64,000 nucleotides of DNA. Source: Tardibacter sp963781025. GTDB lineage: Bacteria; Pseudomonadota; Alphaproteobacteria; Sphingomonadales; Sphingomonadaceae. Positions within the stretch are counted from its first letter, which is position 1, and each line of letters opens with the position of its first letter. Shown here piece by piece: positions 1 to 8,162 of this stretch. The DNA lies in NCBI GenBank assembly GCA_963781025.1, contig CAWADU010000003.1, positions 1,798,001 through 1,862,000 of the forward strand. Reading direction: 5' to 3'. A program made the translations under genes and the position numbers. The notes beneath the pieces were generated by a model that was not told the origin of the DNA, searched no databases, and was given only the letters and a program-made list of their open reading frames with translations.

Positions 1-434
1 ATGCAGTGACGGCGCAGGGTGTCCTGCACAAGGGCCTAATCGAGTTCGCATCGGTACAGCTGAGCCACGAAAATGGGCGCTTCTCGCGTTTGCTGTCAAG
101 TCGTATCACCGAAAAGAAGATTCGGCTCATTGAAGCAACTTGTGATGATCGCTTTGTTGACTGCGATCTTCTACGAAAAGAAATACAAATTCACCGTCAA
201 TCGGTAACCCAGCAAAGCGATTTCAGTTCCTATACAATAGTCTCTCAGCAAGAAACCATTGCAGTAGGGCAGCAAGAAGCGCTCTTAACCGAGATGCAGG
301 CATTTGTGCAGGCAATCCGTGGTCGTGGGCACGATAATGCTGAAACACTTATTGCAGGTGTCAGGACCATCGCCATTGCGGAAGCAATTGTCGCAGACAT
401 TATCCGAACTAATCAAGCTAATGCAAATATATAA
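1..434 (+). CDS. Gfo/Idh/MocA-family oxidoreductase, C-terminal part (cut by left window edge)
   Basis: The frame is open from the first bases of the window, so this is the 3' end of a longer gene; the GTG at position 6 is an internal valine, not a start. The visible 142 or so residues resemble the C-terminal beta-sheet domain and last helix of Gfo/Idh/MocA NAD(P)-dependent sugar dehydrogenases: a phenylalanine/alanine-rich strand, an arginine-rich segment (RLLSSRITEKKIR), an EALLTEMQAFVQAIRGRG helix start near the end, and a final IAIAEAIVADI helix. The NAD-binding Rossmann half lies outside the window. In this place, just ahead of glycosyltransferase and flippase genes, such an enzyme usually oxidises or epimerises a nucleotide sugar for polysaccharide synthesis. 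The substrate cannot be told from this fragment. Confidence 0.75.
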   Translation, partial: AVTAQGVLHKGLIEFASVQLSHENGRFSRLLSSRITEKKIRLIEATCDDRFVDCDLLRKEIQIHRQSVTQQSDFSSYTIVSQQETIAVGQQEALLTEMQAFVQAIRGRGHDNAETLIAGVRTIAIAEAIVADIIRTNQANANI

Positions 435-548
435 TTGCACGCAGTATAGAAATTTCACCAAAAATCAATTTTGATGGCCAAAACGATGCCATCCAGCCCA
501 TATCCCAACTCGGGACACCGCCCATGAAAAAAATAAACGGATAATAAA

Positions 549-1850
549 ATGCGGATATTCGTTGGACCGGTCGAAGTGGCGGGTATTGGTACTGGACTGT
601 GCACTGGCCTGATACAAATTGGACAAAGCGCACAATTAATTCTTTCACAAAGGCATGGATTTTCTTACCGCGGCACCAAAACCGCGCCATGGATTGCAAA
701 TGCGTGGTCAATACTTGGGGATTTTTATGTTCGCTCGACAACAAACGGTCAACGCAGAAAAGTTTTGATCTGGATCACTTGGAAAGTATGGAGCGTTCTT
801 GTTTTACTATGGTCCCTCTTCAGCTACGACGCTTTTATTTTCCTTTTTGGTACAACCATTACCAATACCCGCGCAGAGCTATGGATATATCGGATACTAC
901 GCAAAAAGTTGATTTTTGTCTATCTCGGATCGGATGCGCGGCCGCCCTATATTAGTGGGCCGACAGCCTTTATCCCAGGCGGCGTTTCATCTGAAACTCT
1001 GGAGAAGCGCACACGCGTCATTAGCAGTCACGTAAAGCGGCATGAACGGGCCGGAATTTGTATTAATCTCCCATTTACCGCGCACTTTCACGAACGACCA
1101 TATATAAACTCTCTGTTTATCGGCGTGCCGCGCCTACTACCGATGGACGATCCTTATGAGGATACTACTGATCAGAATGGGTGTTCCAACCGACCAATTC
1201 GTATTCTGCATGGTCCGTCAGTTCCGCGCATCAAGGGGACCGCTGAAATAGAAAGGGTTATTGATAACTTAAAGTCAATAGGCCACGATCTGGAAATGAT
1301 CTTGATGCATGGCGTAGGCAACGCCAAAATGTTGGAAGAAATAAAAAAATGCGATCTCATTATAGATCAGGTTTATTCTGACCTTCCAATGTCGGTAATC
1401 GCCGCTGAGGGTGCCTTTTACGGCAAGCCCACCGTCGTGTCTGGATATGCGGCTTGCGAAATAACTAAATTTCCAGAATGGCCGCATCCTCCAACCCTAT
1501 TCGTTCATCCAGATGCTCTCGAAAGCGCTGTAGAATGCATGATAACTGACGCCTTGGCGCGGTCTGATCTTGGACGAAAAGCCCAGGCATTCATCCGCGA
1601 TGAATGGGCGCCGGCCATCGTTGCGGCAAGATATGTACGACTGCTCCAGGGCGACATCCCGGAGCAATGGTGGACAGAACCGCAGACTATCCATTACGCC
1701 CAGGGGTGTGGTATACCTGAAGATACCAGTCGTGCAGTCGTGCGGCAGCTCATTCAGGACTTCGGTGTCGAGGCTCTTTGCCTACAACACAATCCGCAAC
1801 TCGAACAGTTTATGCTTGCCTACGCGGAAACGGGGCCTGACGCACAATGA
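549..1850 (+). CDS. GT-B-fold glycosyltransferase of the polysaccharide cluster
   Basis: A 433-residue soluble protein with a GT-B layout: a glycine-rich N-terminal loop (GPVEVAGIGTGL, residues 6-17) and a C-terminal half with an acceptor/donor-site-like stretch containing VIAAEGAFYGKPTVVSG, which fits the conserved acidic and glycine positions of GT4-type enzymes. One hydrophobic stretch (about residues 75-100) may be membrane-associated. It probably adds one sugar to the growing lipid-linked repeat unit on the cytoplasmic face. Its stop overlaps the start of the flippase gene by 4 bases (ATGA), so the two are translationally coupled. It and the preceding fragment are visibly richer in A and T than the core genes to the right, which suggests horizontal acquisition. 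The donor and acceptor sugars cannot be inferred. Confidence 0.65.
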   Translation: MRIFVGPVEVAGIGTGLCTGLIQIGQSAQLILSQRHGFSYRGTKTAPWIANAWSILGDFYVRSTTNGQRRKVLIWITWKVWSVLVLLWSLFSYDAFIFLFGTTITNTRAELWIYRILRKKLIFVYLGSDARPPYISGPTAFIPGGVSSETLEKRTRVISSHVKRHERAGICINLPFTAHFHERPYINSLFIGVPRLLPMDDPYEDTTDQNGCSNRPIRILHGPSVPRIKGTAEIERVIDNLKSIGHDLEMILMHGVGNAKMLEEIKKCDLIIDQVYSDLPMSVIAAEGAFYGKPTVVSGYAACEITKFPEWPHPPTLFVHPDALESAVECMITDALARSDLGRKAQAFIRDEWAPAIVAARYVRLLQGDIPEQWWTEPQTIHYAQGCGIPEDTSRAVVRQLIQDFGVEALCLQHNPQLEQFMLAYAETGPDAQ

Positions 1851-3289
1851 TTCGCGAGCTATTCAAAGACTCGTTGATCTATGGAGCCTCGGCCATTCTG
1901 TCTCGCGGGCTGTCGATCATCACACTTCCGATTTACGCCAGAATCCTTGCTCCAGCCGATTACGGCGTATTGGACATGGTAATGGTCGTGGGAACACTCG
2001 CCAACCTAATCGTAGCATTAGAGATTAATCAGGCCCTGCTGCGCTTCATCAATGACGCCGACTCCGGCAAGCGCCGTGTTATGGCCAGCACAGCCTTATG
2101 GTTTACGATCGGTGCCTATAGCCTTGTACTGTTCCTGGCACTCCCAGCTTCGCCATGGCTTTGCCGTCAACTTTTGAGTGACCTCCGTTATCTTGGCGAT
2201 TTTCAGATCAGCTTATTCGCAATCGGAGTAAACGGTATATTTTACCTGCTACAGGGGCAACTGCGCTTCGAGCTCCGTAGTCGTGACTACGCCGCGGCTA
2301 GTATTATTTACGCGCTGACCACCCTCGTCCTTGGTATCACCCTGGGAAAATTGCTGGGGCTGAAGGGTATCATAGCTTCGCAACTCGCGGCCGCCTTGCT
2401 AGCTAGCGCCTTCAGCATGTCCAGGTTGTCTGGCCGTTACGGGTTGCTATTCAGCGTCAAGCAACTCCGATCAATGCTTCGCTTCTCCATGCCGCTCGTG
2501 CCGTCCGGCCTTGCAACTTTTCTTACTCTTCACGCCAACCGAATCATGCTGAACAGTTTGGCGGGTTTGGGTAGCGTCGGCCTGTTTGGCATCGGCGCAC
2601 GGATTGCCGGTGCAACAAGCCTGCTGATCGTTGGCCTACAAACCGCCTTGACGCCGCTTATCTATACTCATTACCGCGATCCCCAAACTCCCCGACAGCT
2701 TGCCACTATAACACATGGCTTCGTTGCCGTGTCCTTTACTTGCTGCCTCTTCTTGGGCCTTTATGCGCCAGAAATTCTCTCGGCCCTCGTGCCGCCAGCC
2801 TATCGAGATGCCTCTCGCCTGGTGCTGATGCTATCCGTCGGGACACTTTTCGGACAAATGTATATATTTTTCCCGGGAATCGCGATTGCCAAGCGAACCA
2901 CGCTGCAACTTGCAATCTTTGGGATCACCGGCGTTGTTGCGCTGGTCGCCAACTGGTTTTTGATCCAAGCTTATGGTGCCCCGGGTGCAGCTGCGGCTAC
3001 CCTCCTGTCGTCCTCCGTGTTCATCGTTCTTTGGATTATCATAAGTCAACGCCTGTACCCTTTACCCCTGCGGATCGGCAGCCTGGCGGTCGTATATGGG
3101 CTTCTTTTGTGTGCCGGCGCAGGCGGGGCTATCCTGCAGGCCGATTTGGGCCCAGGTCCCATGCTCGGTCTACTAAAAGCACTTCTACTTATTTTGTTTG
3201 CTGCAGGTATCGTTCTATCGGGTTTGATCTCGACAAAGGAGATCACAGTGTTTTGGCAGAGTATCGGCCGGCGGCTGCACCGGAATTGA
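1847..3289 (+). CDS. wzx: Wzx-type polysaccharide flippase (MOP superfamily)
   Basis: A 480-residue integral membrane protein with hydrophobic helices along nearly its whole length (about 12-14), as expected for the oligosaccharide flippase branch of the MOP superfamily. The N-terminus (DSLIYGASAILSRGLSIITL) has the short polar start followed by a GxxxxLxRGLS-like first helix typical of these proteins. It would move undecaprenyl-linked repeat units from the cytoplasmic to the periplasmic face of the inner membrane. The ATG overlaps the upstream glycosyltransferase stop by 4 bases. About 263 bases follow before the next gene, in which I see no convincing gene. The symbol is given for the role; substrate specificity is unknown. 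Confidence 0.8.
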   Translation: MIRELFKDSLIYGASAILSRGLSIITLPIYARILAPADYGVLDMVMVVGTLANLIVALEINQALLRFINDADSGKRRVMASTALWFTIGAYSLVLFLALPASPWLCRQLLSDLRYLGDFQISLFAIGVNGIFYLLQGQLRFELRSRDYAAASIIYALTTLVLGITLGKLLGLKGIIASQLAAALLASAFSMSRLSGRYGLLFSVKQLRSMLRFSMPLVPSGLATFLTLHANRIMLNSLAGLGSVGLFGIGARIAGATSLLIVGLQTALTPLIYTHYRDPQTPRQLATITHGFVAVSFTCCLFLGLYAPEILSALVPPAYRDASRLVLMLSVGTLFGQMYIFFPGIAIAKRTTLQLAIFGITGVVALVANWFLIQAYGAPGAAAATLLSSSVFIVLWIIISQRLYPLPLRIGSLAVVYGLLLCAGAGGAILQADLGPGPMLGLLKALLLILFAAGIVLSGLISTKEITVFWQSIGRRLHRN

Positions 3290-3552
3290 ACCGTTTTCCC
3301 TGAAGCCCTTTAAGTCGGGATACTGGAGACATCAGGTCCGCAGTATCGAGGAGTTTATCGATTGGATCGGACGTCAGCTGATGGCGTAGGTCATGCTCTG
3401 CGGCCGTTGCTTTTGTAGTTCGACGGCGAAAGCCACCGATGTCGTGCGACCGGGCGATGCGTACGCCTGTCGGCATTGGGCAGCTTGACAAAGTCGTTTG
3501 TTAGCGGCCACAGCCAATCTTCAGCAATAGCGATGAGCCGGGCACATAATTC

Positions 3553-4524
3553 ATGAACACTGAGCACAGCGCCCAGACCAATCCGGTAGATCTGGGCGAT
3601 TTGCTCGTTCTGCTGTGGCGTGGAAAATGGATCATCCTCGCCCTCGCCGCACTGATAACCGGACTGGCCGTAACCGTCACGTTTTTCATGCCAAATGTCT
3701 ACCGCTCGGAGGTTGAACTGAAACCTGTCGATGAGGGCAAGGAACTGTCTGGTCTGTCCGGGCTGGCAACCCTTGGTTCATTAGCCGGGGTTAATTTGGG
3801 AACCGGTGGCGTTGACAGCACCGACGCCTCAATAGCCTTTCTACAGTCTCGAAAGTTCCTGGTCGATTTCGTCAAACGCCACCGCATCACCGTAGCGCTG
3901 ATGGCGGGCAAGCGATGGGACGAGGAGACGCAAAGACTATTCCTCGACTCCGAAATCTACGACGCGCAAACCGGCCACTGGGTGCGCAAGCCGAAGCCTC
4001 CGGTCGGATCGGCACCATCCGACGAGGAAATCTACAACGAAATGCGTCACATCCTCGATGTAGATCGTGATCCTAAAACGGGCCTGATCGATGTTAGCGT
4101 AACCTTTGTTTCGCCGATTTATGCACAGCGTTGGCTCTCGCTTCTCGTCGGTGATCTTAACGTCGAGCTTCAGCGTCGACAAATCCGCCAGATGGAAAGA
4201 ACCCTAGGTTTTTTAGAACGCCGTCTTCAATCGAATACGGTTGCCGGCATGAGTACGTCACTCGAGCAGCTTTATCTGCAGCAGCTGAGAAACCAGGTAG
4301 TCGCTCAGGGACGCGACGAATTTGCCCTTGAGACAATCGATCCGGCGAACCGACCTCTCGCCCGTTATGGCCCCAATCGGAGGCTGATTGCCATCCTGGC
4401 CGCGGTTGCCGGTACATTCCTTGGCTCAATGGGGATTCTCCTTACTGCTGTGTTTCAATCAGCGCGGATCAGGCGGCCGGATCAGGTTGCAGATGGGCAA
4501 CCGACAACGGCCGGCCTGTCCTAG
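3553..4524 (+). CDS. wzz: Wzz-type chain-length determinant (polysaccharide co-polymerase)
   Basis: A 323-residue protein with the classic PCP-1 layout: a short cytoplasmic N-terminus containing VDLGDLLVLLWRGKW, a first membrane helix (about residues 27-48), a large periplasmic region with LEQLYLQQLRNQV-type coiled coil, a proline-containing segment (ANRPLARYGPNR) and a second helix near residues 275-298. No BY-kinase domain is fused and no Walker motifs are present. Such proteins set the modal length of polymer made by a Wzy polymerase. The gene has its own leader and sits between the flippase and the epimerase gene, consistent with a role in this cluster. Confidence 0.8.
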   Translation: MNTEHSAQTNPVDLGDLLVLLWRGKWIILALAALITGLAVTVTFFMPNVYRSEVELKPVDEGKELSGLSGLATLGSLAGVNLGTGGVDSTDASIAFLQSRKFLVDFVKRHRITVALMAGKRWDEETQRLFLDSEIYDAQTGHWVRKPKPPVGSAPSDEEIYNEMRHILDVDRDPKTGLIDVSVTFVSPIYAQRWLSLLVGDLNVELQRRQIRQMERTLGFLERRLQSNTVAGMSTSLEQLYLQQLRNQVVAQGRDEFALETIDPANRPLARYGPNRRLIAILAAVAGTFLGSMGILLTAVFQSARIRRPDQVADGQPTTAGLS

Positions 4525-4613
4525 ATGGGATACCGCTACCAGAGATGATTGACGGACAGCTTTGCTTTGTCCGCGGCTACCGAAACATATGATTGAGAAA
4601 ACAAGGTAAAGAG

Positions 4614-5702
4614 ATGCGCATACTGACGGTTGTCGGGGCTCGCCCACAATTCATCAAAGCGGCCGTAGTGTCACGGGCAATTGATGAGTGGAACGCTCAG
4701 ACGTTTCAACCGAAGATCGAAGAGCTGATGCTCCATACGGGCCAACACCACGATCCAAACATGTCCCAGGTCTTCTTTGACGAACTGGATATCCGCGAAC
4801 CAGCAATCAATTTGGATATCGCTGGCGGCTCTCACGGAGAAATGACCGGTCGCATGCTGGCAGGGATCGAGCTGAGCATAATGGAGCATAGCCCGGATTA
4901 TCTTCTCGTTTATGGAGACACTAACTCAACCCTGGCCGGCGCCTTGGCGGCAGCGAAGCTGCACGTGCCGGTTGTCCATGTCGAGGCGGGCCTGCGCTCG
5001 TTTAATCGGCGTATGCCCGAGGAGGTCAATCGCGTGTTGACCGACCATGTCTCGGACTTTTTATTCTGCCCTACCGAAGTCGCCGTTTCAAACCTCGCCA
5101 AGGAAGGCATCACTCGCGGCGTAGCCCATAGCGGCGATGTTATGTACGATGCCTCGCTGTATTATCGAGGTCGCGCCGCTGAACGAAGCAATGTTATCGC
5201 GCGGCTGGAACTTGAACCGGGTAACTTTGTATTGACGACCTGCCACCGGGCAGAGAATACGGACTATCCTGCTCGTCTTGCGGCCATCCTCGTCGCGCTG
5301 CGCGAAATCGGATCGACACAGATGGTGGTACTGCCACTGCACCCTCGTACCCGGCAAGCGATCGATCGCTTTGGCCTCGCACCGCTCACGGCTGGTCTGA
5401 AGATCGTGGACCCGTTGCCATTTCTCGACATGATCCAGCTAGAAGCTCATGCCGCTGTTGTGCTGACCAACTCCGGGGGCGTGCAGAAGGAGGCCTTTTT
5501 CTTTCAGGTCCCTTGCGTAACGCTGCGCGACGAAACCGAATGGGTGGAAACCGTAGAAGCCGGATGGAACCGCCTGGTCGGTGCGGATACGGCGGCCATT
5601 GTAGCAGCCGCAAAGACGGCGTGCGCCCCCGCAGACTGGCCTGCTCTGTATGGGGACGGGCGGGCCGGTGATAAAACAGTCGCCACGTTGGCCGGCATCT
5701 AG
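4614..5702 (+). CDS. wecB: UDP-N-acetylglucosamine 2-epimerase (non-hydrolysing)
   Basis: The predicted 362-residue protein starts at ATG 4614, preceded by AAGGTAAAGAG; an upstream in-frame TTG at 4593 would include the ribosome-binding site and is rejected. Family hallmarks are present in order: VVGARPQFIKAA at the N-terminus, VYGDTNSTLAGALAA, the HVEAGLRSFNRRMPEEVNR segment, TDHVSDFLFCPTE, and the C-terminal TNSGGVQKEAFF and DETEWVETVEAG substrate-loop motifs. The enzyme interconverts UDP-GlcNAc and UDP-ManNAc in the cytoplasm and so supplies ManNAc-type units. The length matches the family. This is the clearest clue to sugar content in the cluster: the polymer probably contains ManNAc or a derivative such as ManNAcA. 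Confidence 0.93.
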   Translation: MRILTVVGARPQFIKAAVVSRAIDEWNAQTFQPKIEELMLHTGQHHDPNMSQVFFDELDIREPAINLDIAGGSHGEMTGRMLAGIELSIMEHSPDYLLVYGDTNSTLAGALAAAKLHVPVVHVEAGLRSFNRRMPEEVNRVLTDHVSDFLFCPTEVAVSNLAKEGITRGVAHSGDVMYDASLYYRGRAAERSNVIARLELEPGNFVLTTCHRAENTDYPARLAAILVALREIGSTQMVVLPLHPRTRQAIDRFGLAPLTAGLKIVDPLPFLDMIQLEAHAAVVLTNSGGVQKEAFFFQVPCVTLRDETEWVETVEAGWNRLVGADTAAIVAAAKTACAPADWPALYGDGRAGDKTVATLAGI

Positions 5703-5727
5703 CCGCAACATCTGCTGAGCCCGAAAC

Positions 5728-7017
5728 ATGAAAATCCTGTTTCTGACCTATCATTTCGCGCCTTACAATCATATTGGCGCGGTCCGCTGTGTGAAAACCG
5801 CGAAGTACCTCACTCAAATGGGCGATCAAGTTCGGGTGTTGGCGGCCGCAGATCAACCTTTTTCGGCTGATCTCGACGCCGAAATCGACACGGCACATAT
5901 AACCCACGTGCAATGCCCACATCTGGATGGAGTTGCCAGCAAAGTCTCTACACATAATCGAGCAGGCGGCCGGTCGACCTCAAGCGGCCTGTCAATGTGG
6001 CGTATGCTGTTGCGAAAGGCCTATCAAGCATTCAAGGTATTAACCTGGTATCCTGACAATGTTGCCTTCTGGCGCACCGGACTGCTCAAAGCCGCTCGCC
6101 GTGAGGTGCAGACATTTCAGCCCGATATCATTCTTGCCTCTGGACCGCCCTTCACGCCCCTGGTAGTCGCAGCACAACTTTCACGCGAAAGCGGCATTCC
6201 CTGGGTCTGCGAATTACGCGATCTCTGGGTCGATAATCATAATTATCCGTTCCCGCGATGGCGCCGCCATTTTGAACAGAAAATGGAACAACGCACGCTA
6301 CGCGGCGCCTCCGCGATAATCACCGTCTCAGAGCCTCTGAAACAAAAACTTAAGCGGAAATATAGTACAGATATACAGGTCATCACTAACGGTTTTGATC
6401 CGAATGACTATCACTGCATCCAAAACTCACCCTTTTCTGATGACCAATTGAACATCGTTTACACAGGATTTATCTATCGGGAACGCCAGGACATTAATCC
6501 GCTATTGCTGGCAATGAGACATCTTGATCCCGCCGTTGACAAGGTCAGGCTCCATCTTTTTGGTCGGAGCTTGGGGGATGTCACGGCGCACGCTGAGGCA
6601 CTGGGGATAGCGGAAGCAGTGTTCAATCATGGCTCAATATCTCATAAGAAAGCACTTGCCGCCCAGCGGGCAGCCGACTGCCTTTTGTACCTTTCATGGA
6701 ACGATCCGTGCGAGACCGGCGTGTTTTCAGGCAAGCTTTTCGAGTATCTTGGCGCCCGCCGGCATATACTTTGCGTCGGCACGGCTGCCAATGTGGCGAC
6801 AGATCTCATCATCGAACGCGCCGCAGGGCATGTTTCCGGCGATCCTGTTGCGTTAGCCGTAATCCTACGTGAACTCTGCGCGCAGAAGCGGGCATATGGA
6901 CGTAGCGCCGATCTGCCAATATCAGTCGGGCAAGGCTTTACCAGGCAGGAGCAGGTAGCGCGTCTGCGGCAGGTTCTGGCGGATGCCCTCCTTTCTGACC
7001 GTATGGGCGCGACATGA
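5728..7017 (+). CDS. GT4-like glycosyltransferase
   Basis: A 429-residue protein starting with an N-terminal domain of the GT4 type (HFAPYNHIGAVRCVKTAKYL) and a DLWVD loop in the middle. The C-terminal half has IITNGFDPNDY, a strand typical of retaining GT-B enzymes, and the TGVFSGKLFEYLGAR motif, where the conserved KLFEYL contacts the donor nucleotide sugar. The family usually transfers a sugar to a lipid-linked oligosaccharide at the inner membrane. The gene overlaps the next glycosyltransferase by 4 bases, so both are likely to be made together. Donor and acceptor are not known. Confidence 0.8.
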   Translation: MKILFLTYHFAPYNHIGAVRCVKTAKYLTQMGDQVRVLAAADQPFSADLDAEIDTAHITHVQCPHLDGVASKVSTHNRAGGRSTSSGLSMWRMLLRKAYQAFKVLTWYPDNVAFWRTGLLKAARREVQTFQPDIILASGPPFTPLVVAAQLSRESGIPWVCELRDLWVDNHNYPFPRWRRHFEQKMEQRTLRGASAIITVSEPLKQKLKRKYSTDIQVITNGFDPNDYHCIQNSPFSDDQLNIVYTGFIYRERQDINPLLLAMRHLDPAVDKVRLHLFGRSLGDVTAHAEALGIAEAVFNHGSISHKKALAAQRAADCLLYLSWNDPCETGVFSGKLFEYLGARRHILCVGTAANVATDLIIERAAGHVSGDPVALAVILRELCAQKRAYGRSADLPISVGQGFTRQEQVARLRQVLADALLSDRMGAT

Positions 7018-8162
7018 TCCACCGACCGCGCTTGCTGCTGGTCGCATCCTGGTATCCCAGTCACAAATTCCCTCTCCGCGGGACCTTCGTGCGTGAGCAG
7101 GCGCTGGCCTTGCTCGATCGCGGTTACGATGTGCATGTCGCCAGCTTCGACAGGGATCGGCCTCGCCTGCCATTGCGATGGACCGAGCGCCAGGATGAAA
7201 CTGGTCTTGTCGAGCATTATCTGGGTGCGGTGACGCCTCTGCACCGGTTGATCGGCTTCTATTGTCCAACACTGTTTGCCGTCCGCCTGCGGGCTCTTAT
7301 TCGGCGCCTTCACCCCCACGTCGTCCACGCCCATGCGGTACGACCTGCCGGAGTCGTCGCTGCGCTGGCGGTCCGAGGAGGAACGACACCTCTGGTGCTA
7401 ACTGAACATTCCGGTCCTTTGACCGCTTTTTGGAAAACATCCCATGGTTATCGGCAGATCGCGCAAGCCTTTGCCGCCTGTGATGTCAAGATAGCGGTTT
7501 CACACGCCCTCCGCCGAAATGTCGAGTGCCTTTTTCCGGGAAGCGGGCCGTGGCGGGTCGTTCCCAACGGGATCGACCTTAACCTCTTCCATCCGTCTGA
7601 CGAAGGCGAGGCGCGGCAGCGCGATCTGTTATTCGTTGGGGGACTGGAGCCCGTCAAAAGCGTCGAGACTATCCTCCGGGCCCTCGCCCTGCTTCCCGCC
7701 GAGATCGGCCTGACAGTCGTGGGCACCGGTTCCGAACAGGCGCGACTTCAGGCTATGGCCCACGGCCTCGGCCTCGCGCACCGGGTCCGGTGGGCAGGCT
7801 CACTGCCCCGCGCGCAGGTAGCCGCAGTGATGCGCCGGCATGCAGCGCTGGTCGTTGCGAGTACTACCGAGACGTTCAGCCTCGTAGCTGCCGAAGCGCT
7901 CGCGTCAGGCACTCCCGTCGTTGCCACTCGTTGCGGTGGCCCAGAGGAAGTCATCCCACCCCAGGGCGGCGTTCTCGTGCCCATCGGCGATGCGACGGCC
8001 ATCGCCGACGCCGTACGCGACATTTTCTCCGGCCGCTTAGTCTATAGTCCACAGACGTTACGCTCGCACGTCTCCGAGCATTTTTCAGTATCTGCCGTGG
8101 TCGATTGCCTCGAACAAGCCTACACGGACGCGATGGAAAGAAAAACCTCATGTGCGGCATAG
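7014..8162 (+). CDS. GT4 glycosyltransferase (TuaC-like)
   Basis: A 382-residue GT4 enzyme. Visible landmarks are the N-terminal SWYPSHKFPLRGTFVREQA stretch, common in TuaC-like transferases, a VVHAHAVRPAGV loop, VPNGIDLNLFHP marking the start of the second Rossmann domain, LLFVGGLEPVKS (donor phosphate loop), and the E-x7-E motif in ETFSLVAAEALASGTPVV. These are the donor-binding residues of retaining GT4 enzymes. The gene starts in a 4-base overlap with the preceding glycosyltransferase and its 3' end overlaps the amidotransferase start by 13 bases, so it lies in the middle of a tightly packed operon. The linkage made cannot be predicted. Confidence 0.85.
   Translation: MIHRPRLLLVASWYPSHKFPLRGTFVREQALALLDRGYDVHVASFDRDRPRLPLRWTERQDETGLVEHYLGAVTPLHRLIGFYCPTLFAVRLRALIRRLHPHVVHAHAVRPAGVVAALAVRGGTTPLVLTEHSGPLTAFWKTSHGYRQIAQAFAACDVKIAVSHALRRNVECLFPGSGPWRVVPNGIDLNLFHPSDEGEARQRDLLFVGGLEPVKSVETILRALALLPAEIGLTVVGTGSEQARLQAMAHGLGLAHRVRWAGSLPRAQVAAVMRRHAALVVASTTETFSLVAAEALASGTPVVATRCGGPEEVIPPQGGVLVPIGDATAIADAVRDIFSGRLVYSPQTLRSHVSEHFSVSAVVDCLEQAYTDAMERKTSCAA

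Noticed and set aside
3243..3552. Possible transposase fragment between the flippase and wzz
   Set aside because: A short minus-strand frame (3243-3491) looked remotely like a transposase end but has no diagnostic motif, and no inverted repeats flank it.
4593..4616. Upstream TTG start for wecB
   Set aside because: It would run through the ribosome-binding site of the ATG at 4614, and family N-termini begin at MRILTVVGARPQ.
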